Source of the DNA: an uncultured Pseudomonadota bacterium | GTDB lineage: Bacteria; Desulfobacterota; Desulfobacteria; Desulfobacterales; Desulfobacteraceae | Reading direction: 5' to 3' | NCBI GenBank assembly: GCA_937880875.1 | Contig: CALGRI010000243.1 | Coordinates: forward strand, 1-56,776 | Length of the DNA stretch: 56,776 nt | Shown: positions 45,059-53,940 of the stretch, one piece after another | How positions within the stretch are numbered: position 1 is the first letter of the stretch | How the letters are laid out: the number at the start of each line of letters is the position of its first letter | Position numbers and translations under genes: made by a program | The notes under the pieces: generated by a model | What the model was told of the DNA's origin: nothing | Databases searched by the model: none | Seen by the model: only the letters and a program-made list of their open reading frames with translations

Positions 45059-46924
45059 ATGAGATTAAAACACATCCATATCAAAAAATATAAAAACTTG
45101 AAAAATTTTGATTTGGAGTTTAAGGGTGACAGTTTTATTGATGTGTTTGTGGGGAAAAACGCCACAGGAAAATCTAATTTGTTTGAGGCAATCATTGAAA
45201 TTTTTCATCATCTGTATAAATTCGGGTCCCGGGAAATTGGTTTTGATTATTCCATCATTTATGAAATCGATGGCAACACCATTGAAATATCCTGGATTGA
45301 TGGAGAGTTGTCGATAAATAAAAAAAACCGGAAAAGTGTTGGCCAAACACCACTGCCCGATAATGTCCTGATTTATTATTCCGGCCATAATTCCAAGATT
45401 ACAGATCTTGTACAAGAATATGAAGACGCGTTTAAAAGCAAAATAAAAGAAGCCGATATTCAAGATTCCCGTGAATTCATCGGGGTGGGCAAAGAATATA
45501 AACAACTTCTTTTGGCAGCCCTCCTGCTTCAAAAAGATGGAAACAGGGCAAAACAATATATTTTTGAAAAGCTTGGGTTTGATATCGCTAACCTGGGCAA
45601 TTTTCTAATAAGGTTTGTTTTGAAAAGACCGGATTATGCCATAAACAAGGAAAAATTTGATATCATTTTAAATGATGATTCCGACAGATTCTGGCAGCCC
45701 CAAGGCATAACAAAAAAGTTTTTAACCCGACTTTACAGATGCCTAGCAGATGACTCAGCAGGTCCTGTCCGAAAAGAAGGGTATTTCCAAGAAGAGGATG
45801 AATATATCCTATATGTTGATGTTACTGCCATCCAAAAAGAATTTGAAGATTTCAATTCCCAGGAACTTTTCCAGCAGTTCGATAATCTAAAAATTCTTGG
45901 GATGCTCCATGACATCAGTATGGTAAATTTTGAAAACGGAAGGGAAAAGAGAATTAGTGATTTTAGTGACGGCCAGTTCCAGTCTGTTTACATTTATTCT
46001 ATTATTGAGCTGTTCCAGAATCGCAATTGCATCACGCTCTTGGACGAACCAGACTCTTTTCTGCATCCGGAATGGCAGCACATTTTCCTCGAACAATTAT
46101 TGGAAATTACTAATGAAGCCACTCGCAAAAATCATGTACTGATGACCAGTCACAGCCCCGTCACATTGATCAAACACGTCAACGAAAAAATAAAGTATTT
46201 TGACATTAAAAAGGATTCAGCTAGTTGCTATGATTTGCCAAAGAATATCGTCATTAAAAAATTAAGCACCGACATTATTCGATATTCTGAGCCGGAACAA
46301 CTTTTAAGCATCCTTAATCGAATACAAATAGAAAACAAACCTGTGTTTTTTACAGAAGGCCATACAGACCCTATTATCCTGAAAGAAGCCTGGCAAAGAT
46401 TGTATGATGATGAAATACCGTTTATTCCCTTTTATGCTTTTAGCTGCAGCCAATTATATGGCCTTCTGAAAGACGATAAGATTATTTCCGAGATGAATAG
46501 CAAACCGCTCTTTGGTATGTTTGATTTTGATCAGGCGTATAATCAATGGAAAGGAATTAAGGGCGAGGTTATCGACGCAAATCCCTTCAATGGCCTGATC
46601 CGAAAAAGAGAGGGGAAAGATGTTTATGCCATCATGCTGCCTGTTCCTCAAAATGAAACGATTAAAAATCAAGTAATAAAAACAGGTACTGTGGCAGAAA
46701 CATACTGCCATGAGTCTCTTTGCGAAATAGAACATCTGTTTTATGGTTCAGACAAGACAAAAGATTATTTCAGGGAAGAACATTCTAAAGGAGGTGGCAC
46801 GCTTGTTGTGTTTAAGTCAGATTCGAATAAAACTGCTTTTGCGGAAAATATTGTACCGACAGTTGGAAATGAGTATTTTGAAACATTTCGGCCCTTGTTT
46901 GAATTTGTAAAAAGCAAATGTTGA
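45059..46924 (+). CDS. OLD-like AAA ATPase with TOPRIM-type C-terminus
   Basis: A 621-residue protein with an ABC/SMC-like ATPase: Walker A GKNATGKS (32-39), signature FSDGQFQS near 300, Walker B LLDEPDSFLHPEWQ near 328 and the H-loop LMTSHSP near 361. The C-terminal part has FFTEGHTDPIILKE (metal-binding Glu) and GMFDFDQ (Asp-x-Asp), as in the TOPRIM nucleases of OLD-family defence proteins. It begins seven bases after hsdS and is probably co-transcribed. ATPase-TOPRIM proteins act alone (OLD) or with a helicase (Gabija); no UvrD-like partner is present. Its link to the type I system is by position. Confidence 0.82.
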   Translation: MRLKHIHIKKYKNLKNFDLEFKGDSFIDVFVGKNATGKSNLFEAIIEIFHHLYKFGSREIGFDYSIIYEIDGNTIEISWIDGELSINKKNRKSVGQTPLPDNVLIYYSGHNSKITDLVQEYEDAFKSKIKEADIQDSREFIGVGKEYKQLLLAALLLQKDGNRAKQYIFEKLGFDIANLGNFLIRFVLKRPDYAINKEKFDIILNDDSDRFWQPQGITKKFLTRLYRCLADDSAGPVRKEGYFQEEDEYILYVDVTAIQKEFEDFNSQELFQQFDNLKILGMLHDISMVNFENGREKRISDFSDGQFQSVYIYSIIELFQNRNCITLLDEPDSFLHPEWQHIFLEQLLEITNEATRKNHVLMTSHSPVTLIKHVNEKIKYFDIKKDSASCYDLPKNIVIKKLSTDIIRYSEPEQLLSILNRIQIENKPVFFTEGHTDPIILKEAWQRLYDDEIPFIPFYAFSCSQLYGLLKDDKIISEMNSKPLFGMFDFDQAYNQWKGIKGEVIDANPFNGLIRKREGKDVYAIMLPVPQNETIKNQVIKTGTVAETYCHESLCEIEHLFYGSDKTKDYFREEHSKGGGTLVVFKSDSNKTAFAENIVPTVGNEYFETFRPLFEFVKSKC

Positions 46925-46979
46925 TAATATAGCCGGGAAAATATAAAAAATGAAAGAGTAAAATAACTGCACACACCCT

Positions 46980-47018
46980 ACAACAGAATTCCAGTGATTT
47001 GACTTAAGATTCTGTTGT
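46980..47018 (+). other. Perfect 10-bp inverted repeat after the defence operon
   Basis: ACAACAGAAT (46980-46989) and ATTCTGTTGT (47009-47018) flank a 19-base loop, about 55 bases after the stop of the OLD-like gene. There is no T-run, so it is a weak terminator candidate or the end of a mobile segment. Confidence 0.4.
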
Positions 47019-47143
47019 TAAAATGAAAGCCTTTGTTTTTCATAGATGGGTAATGATCCTTAATTAAAGCAAAACGATGGTAAAGGAAACGCTCACCCCA
47101 GAAACTCGGAAATCATCCATCCTGACACTCAAGAATAATTATC

Positions 47144-47263
47144 CTATTCTTGAGTTCCGGAAAGCGTTTTATTGTCAATAATACCACCATCTAAAAAAAC
47201 TTTACATGATTTGGTCCGATCACAAGATGTTGTGGTTGTGAATCCACACGTTTGATTCAACAT
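47144..47263 (-). pseudogene. Small Cys-containing ORF, probable gene remnant
   Basis: A 39-residue minus-strand frame begins MLNQTCGFTTTTSCDRTKSC and ends KVFLDGGIIDNKTLSGTQE with TAG. Its composition is protein-like, with three cysteines in the first half, but there is no good ribosome-binding site and no family is recognised. An 11-bp inverted repeat (47127-47137 with 47145-47155) spans the stop. I read it as the C-terminal end of a lost gene. Confidence 0.3.
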
Positions 47264-47300
47264 AATTAGAGATTAAAAATCATCCAGCCGAAACTCTTTT

Positions 47301-47417
47301 TTATGGGTCAGACAATGCCATTGATAGTGGTGAAAATGTGTCGATATTGCCAATATTGGCATTTCCGACAATTTCAGATACGCGATTTTGATGCAACCCC
47401 ACCTTTTCTGTAATTTT
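47301..47417 (-). pseudogene. Remnant of a helix-turn-helix DNA-binding protein
   Basis: The minus strand between an in-frame TGA and TAA encodes KITEKVGLHQNRVSEIVGNA followed by NIGNIDTFSPLSMALSDP. The pattern ITEKVGLxQxRVSxIVxNxNxGxID matches the helix-turn-helix of ParB-like and DNA-methylase-associated proteins (IAEKVGVSQxxVSxIV). There is no start codon in the frame other than an internal ATG, and no upstream domain, so it is a degraded fragment. Confidence 0.5.
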
Positions 47418-47525
47418 TCATAGACTTATTGTCGGACGGGTGGATGAAAATTCATAAGACCCTATATCACTACTGCCCCCAGATATTCTCTGGTTTGCGT
47501 CTAAATCAGTTACATAGAAATACAT
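47418..47525 (-). pseudogene. Remnant of a choice-of-anchor-Q-type surface protein C-terminus
   Basis: In the same frame as the helix-turn-helix remnant, but separated by TGA, the minus strand reads TDLDANQRISGGSSDIGSYE (about 47451-47510). The TDLDGNPRI...VDMGAYE pattern is typical of the end of right-handed beta-helix surface proteins. Only this tail remains, so this is a second gene scrap in the same stretch. Confidence 0.45.
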
Positions 47526-47554
47526 TGCACCTGACAGCTGTGGTGTGATACCGA

Positions 47555-47570
47555 TATGCTTATAAGCATA
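47555..47570. promoter_or_regulatory. Perfect 16-bp palindrome upstream of the MFS gene
   Basis: TATGCTTATAAGCATA is a perfect palindrome about 65 bases before the predicted MFS start and is followed by GGTTTTTT. It could be a regulator site or a weak attenuator with a six-base stem and a four-base loop. Confidence 0.4.
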
Positions 47571-47624
47571 GGTTTTTTACAAAACCCTGGAGGCGAGATA
47601 AGGCCATTTTATCTGATATAAAAT

Positions 47625-47630
47625 AAGGAG
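47625..47630 (+). promoter_or_regulatory. Ribosome-binding site pointing to an AUA start
   Basis: AAGGAG lies six bases before ATA 47637-47639 and 45 bases before the first in-frame ATG (47676). An in-frame TAA lies at 47619-47621. The site therefore supports initiation at the ATA codon. Confidence 0.65.
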
Positions 47631-47636
47631 ACACAC

Positions 47637-48878
47637 ATAGAAAAGAAAATACATTATGGATGGATTGTAATTTTCATGGGTCTGGTTACAACTGTTGCTG
47701 CTCATGGTTTTGGACGAATGGCCTATACTATTTTACTGCCGGCCATGAAGGACGGGCTTAATTTTGATTACACTCAGCTGGGACTTTTAGGGACGGCAAA
47801 TTTTATCGGTTATCTATCAATGGCGATCATCGGCGGCTTTCTGGCAGCCCGATTTGGCACAAGAATGATAATTTCCCTGGCTCTGGTTCTCATGGGGATC
47901 ACCATGATACTCACCGGCCTTGCTGAATCATTCGGGTTTGCCTTTGCCATGCGGTTATTGACAGGCCTTGGCAATGGTGCAGCCTATGTGCCTGCCATGG
48001 CTCTTGGTTCGGCATGGTTTGCCGTTAAAAAACGCGGTTTTGCCACGGGAATTGTTTCCGGGGGCATTGGACTGGGGACATTTTTATCAGGGATACTTGT
48101 ACCCTTTCTTCTGACATCATATGGAGCTGATGGCTGGCGTTATTCATGGTATATTCTTGGAACTATTGTTATTGTAATCGCCATAATTGTATTTTTATTT
48201 TTACGGAACCAGCCCGAGGATAAAGGACTGCTTCCCGTGGGACAGGAAGAAAAGGAGGAAATCCAAACTTCTTCATTAAAAAATAAGGTCTCCTCTCTGG
48301 ATTGGAAAAAAGTATACAGGATGAAGGGCATGTGGTACCTGGGAATTGTTTATTTTTTTTATGGTCTGTCCTACATTATCTATATGGTTTTTTTTGCAGC
48401 ATACCTGGTGAAAGAGATGGGCTGCACAGAGGCATGGGCAGGTGGGTTATGGGCCATGGTCGGTGGATTAAGCATTTTTTGCGGTGTGATCTGGGGAAGC
48501 ATATCAGACCGAATCGGCCGTGGTAACGGTGCTGCCCTGGCATATCTTGTCCTTGGCGTTTCATACATCGTCTATGCGTTAGTCAAGTCTGAAGCTGGTT
48601 TTTATTTGTCTGCCATTCTTTTCGGTTTAACGGCATGGAGCATCCCAACCATTATGGCTGCTGCTGCCGGCGATTTTGTCGGTCCAAGACTTGCTCCTGC
48701 AGGACTGGGTTTTATAACGCTTTTCTTTGGAATCGGTCAATCCATAGGCCCGGTCCTGGGAGGATATCTTGCAGATGTGAGCAACTCTTTTACAATTCCA
48801 TTCCTTATTGCCGGAGGAATTTCTTTTGTGGGGATGATTTTTTCATTTTATTTAAAAAAACCCATTGAACATTTATAA
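47637..48878 (+). CDS. MFS transporter (OFA-like monocarboxylate/oxalate group), apparent AUA start
   Basis: A 413-residue transporter with twelve hydrophobic segments. Segment 1 begins EKKIHYGWIVIFMGLVTTVA, where the x-YGW-x opening is usual for OFA-type carriers, and the A-motif GGFLAARFGTRMI appears between helices 2 and 3, with GSISDRIGRGNG at the corresponding loop of the second half. Starting at ATG 47676 would remove KIHYGWIVIF and half of helix 1. No ATG, GTG or TTG exists between the upstream TAA and 47676, but an AAGGAG site is placed for ATA 47637. The likely substrate is a small carboxylate; a thioesterase gene follows by 31 bases. Confidence 0.82.
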   Translation: MEKKIHYGWIVIFMGLVTTVAAHGFGRMAYTILLPAMKDGLNFDYTQLGLLGTANFIGYLSMAIIGGFLAARFGTRMIISLALVLMGITMILTGLAESFGFAFAMRLLTGLGNGAAYVPAMALGSAWFAVKKRGFATGIVSGGIGLGTFLSGILVPFLLTSYGADGWRYSWYILGTIVIVIAIIVFLFLRNQPEDKGLLPVGQEEKEEIQTSSLKNKVSSLDWKKVYRMKGMWYLGIVYFFYGLSYIIYMVFFAAYLVKEMGCTEAWAGGLWAMVGGLSIFCGVIWGSISDRIGRGNGAALAYLVLGVSYIVYALVKSEAGFYLSAILFGLTAWSIPTIMAAAAGDFVGPRLAPAGLGFITLFFGIGQSIGPVLGGYLADVSNSFTIPFLIAGGISFVGMIFSFYLKKPIEHL

Positions 48879-48909
48879 TATGGAGGTGTCCCCTCAAAAG
48901 GAGGATTAG

Positions 48910-49338
48910 ATGGAGGATAAAAACCGTGAACAGGCGATTCTGGATCACATTCAAAAAGATGCCTTTGCCAATTATCTTGGGGCAAAAGTGGAAATCATTA
49001 AGCCGGGTCAAAGCCGTGTATCCCTTGTGGTTAAAGAGCATATGACCAATTTTCATGGTACAACCCATGGCGGTATTATCTTTGCCATCAGTGATATGGC
49101 ATTTGCTGCTGCCTGCAATTCCCATGGAAAAGTTGCCGTTGCCCTGAATGTGAGTATCTGTTTTTTAAAACCATCCTATCCCGGAGATCATCTGGTTGCC
49201 GAGGCAAAAGAAGAACATAACGGCAGGAGAACATCATTGTATACGATTAAAATTTATAATAAGGAAAAAGGCGAGCTTATTGCAAAAAGCCAGGATCAGG
49301 CATATAGAAAAAATGAATGGTTTGTACCCAGAGAATAA
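48910..49338 (+). CDS. PaaI-like hotdog-fold thioesterase
   Basis: A 142-residue hotdog protein with the PaaI motif NFHGTTHGGIIFAISDMAFAAA near residue 45, where His-Gly-Gly and the downstream Asp/Glu position form the active site. Relatives hydrolyse aryl- or acyl-CoA thioesters, such as phenylacetyl-CoA derivatives and 4-hydroxybenzoyl-CoA, to recover CoA from blocked intermediates. GGAGG precedes the ATG by about seven bases. It is 31 bases after the MFS gene, and together they could release and export an excess acid. The link to the phenol cluster 25 kb away is a guess. Confidence 0.85.
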   Translation: MEDKNREQAILDHIQKDAFANYLGAKVEIIKPGQSRVSLVVKEHMTNFHGTTHGGIIFAISDMAFAAACNSHGKVAVALNVSICFLKPSYPGDHLVAEAKEEHNGRRTSLYTIKIYNKEKGELIAKSQDQAYRKNEWFVPRE

Positions 49339-49580
49339 TCAACCCAGTTTTTGGGGCAAGGCAGTTAAGGCTGATATTTGGAACCTTCCGTCCTATACCA
49401 TAGGTATCTAATGATAGATGACTCGGTTAACCCTGTCATCGGGCAAAACTAACTTGCCAAAAATGCATGGTTTGTGTTACTTAAACAAACCTGATTTGCA
49501 AAGAAATGATGCAAGTCCTTAATGATCCGGGTGTGACCCTGATATTAATATAAAATAAATGGTAAACAGGTATAATTTTT

Positions 49581-50723
49581 ATGAAAGCATTATTAGCCCT
49601 TGAAGACGGCAGAATTTTTCCCTGCAGGAGCTTTACAGGACCAGGTGAAGCAACTGGGGAGGTCGTGTTCAATACCAGCATGACTGGATACCAGGAAATC
49701 CTGACCGATCCTTCCTACTATGGTCAGATGGTTACCATGACCTATCCTTTAATCGGGAACTATGGTGTCTGCCCTGAAGACATTGAATCTGATAAAATTC
49801 AGGTGGCAGCATTTATTGTAAAAGAATATCAGGATTTTCCGAGCAATTTTCGATCCAGAGGAACCCTGGCAGATTATCTGATAAAAGGTCACGTTCTGGG
49901 CATAGAAGATCTGGATACAAGGGCACTGACCCGGCATATTCGAAAAGCAGGGGCCATGAGGGCCGTCATATCCACCTCAGATTTCGATCCTGACTCCCTG
50001 GTTCAAAAAGCCAGACAGATTCCTTCCATGCAGGGAAGTGATCTTGTGGGCAAAGTCACCACGAAAAAACCCTATTTCTGGAGATATAACCAGCCGGACT
50101 ATATTGATATCAATAAATTACAAGACCCTTTGATCTGGCGTTCAAAGGGCAAAAAACATTCTGTTGTCGCCCTTGATTTCGGCATTAAATACAATATTAT
50201 CCGATGTCTTGAACGAGCAGGGTGTGAAGTTTTAGTAGTTCCTGCAAAAACAGATGCAATGACCATAAAAAAATTAAAACCGGATGGGATCTTTCTGTCC
50301 AATGGCCCTGGAGACCCTGAACCTGTGACCTATGCTGTTGACACCATAAAAGAACTTTTAGGATTTGTTCCCATATTTGGTATCTGCCTTGGTATGCAGC
50401 TTCTCGGTATTGCCATGGGTGGTAAAACCATGAAAATCAAATTCGGCCACAGAGGCGGTAATCAGCCGGTGAAAAACCTTTCAACCAACAAGGTTGAAAT
50501 CACCTCCCAGAATCATGGTTTTGCAGTGGATTTAAATACCATTGGCAAAGATCATTGTGCCATGACCCATATTAACCTGAATGAAGATTCCCTTGAGGGC
50601 CTTAAAAATGATGCCCAAAAGGTCTTTGCCGTACAATATCATCCCGAAGCTTCCCCAGGACCCCACGACGCAGCCTATCTTTTTAACCAGTTTGCAAAAG
50701 TGATTCAAAATGCCAAAGCGTAA
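49581..50723 (+). CDS. carA: Carbamoyl-phosphate synthase small (glutaminase) subunit
   Basis: A 380-residue CarA. The N-terminal domain has [23 protein letters not shown] (in part) and the C-terminal class I amidotransferase has the nucleophile in [10 protein letters not shown] (about 265-274) and the histidine-glutamate pair in [11 protein letters not shown] near 353. It releases ammonia from glutamine for CarB, supplying carbamoyl phosphate for pyrimidine and arginine synthesis. The 240 bases upstream hold no recognised attenuator. The 3' end overlaps carB by 14 bases. Confidence 0.96.
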   Translation: MKALLALEDGRIFPCRSFTGPGEATGEVVFNTSMTGYQEILTDPSYYGQMVTMTYPLIGNYGVCPEDIESDKIQVAAFIVKEYQDFPSNFRSRGTLADYLIKGHVLGIEDLDTRALTRHIRKAGAMRAVISTSDFDPDSLVQKARQIPSMQGSDLVGKVTTKKPYFWRYNQPDYIDINKLQDPLIWRSKGKKHSVVALDFGIKYNIIRCLERAGCEVLVVPAKTDAMTIKKLKPDGIFLSNGPGDPEPVTYAVDTIKELLGFVPIFGICLGMQLLGIAMGGKTMKIKFGHRGGNQPVKNLSTNKVEITSQNHGFAVDLNTIGKDHCAMTHINLNEDSLEGLKNDAQKVFAVQYHPEASPGPHDAAYLFNQFAKVIQNAKA

Positions 50724-53700
50724 AGACATTAAAAAAATCCTGATTCTTGGTGCAGGTCCGATTATTATCAGCCAGGCCTGTGAGTTTGACTATTCAGGCA
50801 CCCAGGCCTGTAAAGCCTTGAAAGAGGAAGGCTATGAAGTCATACTGATCAATTCAAACCCTGCCACCATCATGACGGACCCTGAAACTGCCGACAAGGT
50901 GTATATTGAACCGGTAACCGTTGAAACCCTTATCAAGGTCATTGAAAAGGAAAGACCTTGCGCCCTTTTACCCACCCTGGGTGGTCAGACCGCTTTGAAC
51001 ACGGCTATTGAAGCTGCTAAAACAGGTATCCTTGAACGTTATAATGTTGAAATGATCGGGGCATCGGTTGAATCCATTAATAAAGCCGAAGATCGCGAGC
51101 TTTTCAGAAATGCCATGAACAAAATCGGCTTAAAAATACCCAAAAGCGGGTTTGCCACCAATCTGCAGGAAGTTGAAGAAGTTTCAAAACGTATTGGATT
51201 TCCCATCATTGTAAGACCCAGCTTCACCCTTGGCGGAACCGGCGGCGGGGTTGCCTATAATATGGAAGAAGTTGCCCTCCTTGCAAAGGCAGGTCTTGAC
51301 GCAAGCCTGATCACCCAGGTCATGCTGGAAGAATCCGTCCTTGGCTGGAAAGAATATGAGCTGGAGGTTATGCGGGATCATGCAGATAATGTGGTTATCA
51401 TCTGTTCCATTGAAAATGTTGATCCCATGGGTGTTCACACGGGCGATTCCATCACTGTGGCCCCGATCCAGACTCTTTCTGACAAGGAATACCAGAAACT
51501 TCGGGATGCTTCCATTGCCATTATAAGGGAGATCGGTGTGGACACGGGCGGATCAAATGTCCAGTTTGCCGTCAATCCTGAAAACGGGGATATGATTGTG
51601 GTGGAGATGAACCCAAGAGTATCCAGAAGTTCGGCTCTTGCCTCCAAAGCCACGGGATTTCCCATTGCAAAAATCGCAGCCAAGCTGGCTGTGGGTTACA
51701 CCCTGGATGAAATTCCCAATGATATTACAGGAAAAACCCTTGCCTGTTTTGAACCCTCCATTGATTATTGCGTGGTAAAAATCCCCAGATGGACATTTGA
51801 AAAATTTCCCGAAGCCCAAGATATTCTGACCACCTCCATGAAATCCGTGGGGGAAACCATGTCCATCGGCAGAACCTTTAAAGAAGCCTTTCAAAAAGGA
51901 ATCCGGTCCCTTGAAATAGGCAGGGCAGGATTTGGTGGGGATGGAAAAGATCCGCTTCCCGGAAGTGTTGCCGGCAACGAATTAGAGTACAAGCTTTCCA
52001 CACCCAATTCTCAACGGCTGTTCTACATTAAATATGCCATTGAGCACGGTATGCCCATTACCACGATCTATGAAATGACCGGGATTGACCCCTGGTTCCT
52101 CAATCAGATGAAACAGATCGTGGATCTTGAAAAACAGATAACGCTCGCCGGCAAGGATATGCCCCGGGATCTGTTTGAAAAAGCTAAAAAATATGGGTTC
52201 TCTGATAAGCAGCTGGCACACCTTACCCGTCTTACAGAAAAACAAATTGAACAGACTCGAAAAGACCTTGGCATTGTACCGGTTTACAAACTGGTGGATA
52301 CCTGCGCCGCAGAATTTCGGGCTGCCACCCCTTATTACTACTCCACCTATGAAACAGAATGCGAAGCAAGGGTATCGGATAAAAAAAAGGTCATCATCCT
52401 GGGCGGTGGACCCAATCGAATTGGCCAGGGCATTGAATTTGACTATTGCTGTGTTCATGCCGCTTTTGCGCTGAAAGAAGAAGGAGTGGAATCCATCATG
52501 GTCAATTCCAACCCTGAAACCGTTTCTACGGATTATGACACCTCGGACAAGCTTTATTTTGAACCTTTAACCCGGGAAGATGTCCTTCACATTGTGGAAA
52601 AGGAAAAACCCTATGGGGTAATTGTCCAGTTTGGCGGACAGACCCCTTTAAACCTTGCCACGGATCTTCAAAAAGCTGGGGTTCCCATCATAGGCACCAG
52701 TCCGGAAAGCATTGACCGGGCCGAAGACAGGGATCTATTCCAGGCAATGCTCTGCAAACTTGGACTTTTGCAGCCTGAAAACGGCATTGCATATTCTTAT
52801 GAAGAAGCAGGAAAAGTCGCAAGGGATATTGGATATCCTGTCATGGTTCGTCCCTCTTTTGTCCTGGGAGGCCGTGCCATGAAAATTGTATATGATGAAA
52901 ACGACCTTGAAGAATACTTTAATCTGGCGGTCCAGGCATCTCCTGATAAACCCGTACTCATTGACAAATTCCTTGAAGAGGCTTTTGAACTGGATGTGGA
53001 TGCCATTTCCGACGGTGAAAAAACCATTATCGGTGGCATGATGGAACATATTGAAGAAGCCGGTATTCATTCCGGAGACTCGGCCTGCGTACTGCCGCCA
53101 TATTCCATTTCTCAAAAACACATTGATGAAATGACACTTGCCACCAAAGCCATTGCCAAAGAATTGAAGGTTAAGGGACTCATGAACATCCAGTTTGGTA
53201 TCATGAAAGGAAAAGTATATATTATAGAGGTGAATCCAAGGGCTTCAAGGACTATTCCCTTTGTATCCAAAGCCATTGGAATCCCCCTTGCCAAACTTGC
53301 AACAAAGGTCATGCTGGGCAAAACCCTTGATGAACTGGGACTGACAAAAGAAGTGATCCCGCCTTACTATTGCGTCAAAGAAGCGGTCATGCCCTTTGAT
53401 AGGTTTGATAATGTTGATCCGGTTCTAGGCCCTGAAATGAAATCCACGGGTGAAGTAATGGGAATTGATAAAGATCTTGGGGCTGCAGTGGCCAAAGCCC
53501 AGTTTGCAGCCGGACAAAAACTTCCCACCCAAGGCACTGTCTTTATCAGTGTCCAGGACAAGGATAAAATGGCTGCCCTGACCGTTGCCAAAAGCTTTCA
53601 TGAAATGGGATTCACCATAATGGCCACCCGGGGAACCAGCCTTTTCCTTGAAGAGAATGATGTTCCCACAAAACTGGTTAAAAAAGTCTCTGCCGGCCGG

Positions 53701-53940
53701 CCCCATGTAGTGGATGCCGTTACAAACAACGAAATTCAATTGATTTTAAACACTGGCGCATCAAGCCAGACCAAACGGGATGGATATGAAATAAGGCGTG
53801 CTGCTATAAAGTATAAAATTCCTTATGCCACCACAACAGATGGTACAAGGGCTATCTGCAGTGCTATCCAGGCCCTGAAAAAAGAAGGTCTTAGTGTTAA
53901 ATCCATTCAAGAATATCACCGGGAAAATAAGCATGGATAA
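50710..53940 (+). CDS. carB: Carbamoyl-phosphate synthase large subunit
   Basis: A 1076-residue CarB with two duplicated ATP-grasp halves, each beginning with the Rossmann-like [23 protein letters not shown] and [21 protein letters not shown] segments (positions about 8 and 558), ATP-binding [12 protein letters not shown] and [11 protein letters not shown], and [18 protein letters not shown] / [18 protein letters not shown]. The C-terminal MGS-like allosteric domain (about 940-1076) has [11 protein letters not shown]. It joins ammonia, bicarbonate and two ATP. Translation is coupled to carA by overlap and to purF by an 8-base overlap. Confidence 0.97.
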   Translation: MPKRKDIKKILILGAGPIIISQACEFDYSGTQACKALKEEGYEVILINSNPATIMTDPETADKVYIEPVTVETLIKVIEKERPCALLPTLGGQTALNTAIEAAKTGILERYNVEMIGASVESINKAEDRELFRNAMNKIGLKIPKSGFATNLQEVEEVSKRIGFPIIVRPSFTLGGTGGGVAYNMEEVALLAKAGLDASLITQVMLEESVLGWKEYELEVMRDHADNVVIICSIENVDPMGVHTGDSITVAPIQTLSDKEYQKLRDASIAIIREIGVDTGGSNVQFAVNPENGDMIVVEMNPRVSRSSALASKATGFPIAKIAAKLAVGYTLDEIPNDITGKTLACFEPSIDYCVVKIPRWTFEKFPEAQDILTTSMKSVGETMSIGRTFKEAFQKGIRSLEIGRAGFGGDGKDPLPGSVAGNELEYKLSTPNSQRLFYIKYAIEHGMPITTIYEMTGIDPWFLNQMKQIVDLEKQITLAGKDMPRDLFEKAKKYGFSDKQLAHLTRLTEKQIEQTRKDLGIVPVYKLVDTCAAEFRAATPYYYSTYETECEARVSDKKKVIILGGGPNRIGQGIEFDYCCVHAAFALKEEGVESIMVNSNPETVSTDYDTSDKLYFEPLTREDVLHIVEKEKPYGVIVQFGGQTPLNLATDLQKAGVPIIGTSPESIDRAEDRDLFQAMLCKLGLLQPENGIAYSYEEAGKVARDIGYPVMVRPSFVLGGRAMKIVYDENDLEEYFNLAVQASPDKPVLIDKFLEEAFELDVDAISDGEKTIIGGMMEHIEEAGIHSGDSACVLPPYSISQKHIDEMTLATKAIAKELKVKGLMNIQFGIMKGKVYIIEVNPRASRTIPFVSKAIGIPLAKLATKVMLGKTLDELGLTKEVIPPYYCVKEAVMPFDRFDNVDPVLGPEMKSTGEVMGIDKDLGAAVAKAQFAAGQKLPTQGTVFISVQDKDKMAALTVAKSFHEMGFTIMATRGTSLFLEENDVPTKLVKKVSAGRPHVVDAVTNNEIQLILNTGASSQTKRDGYEIRRAAIKYKIPYATTTDGTRAICSAIQALKKEGLSVKSIQEYHRENKHG

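Noticed and set aside
45059-46924. Gabija system (GajA-GajB)
   Set aside because: The ATPase-TOPRIM protein resembles GajA in layout, but no UvrD-like helicase gene follows.
47339-47370. Symmetrical 32-bp palindrome TGTCG-N4-TGCCAATATTGGCA-N4-CGACA as an operator
   Set aside because: It lies wholly inside the helix-turn-helix remnant, where it encodes the segment VGNANIGNID; repeated codons explain the symmetry, so I do not call it a regulatory site.
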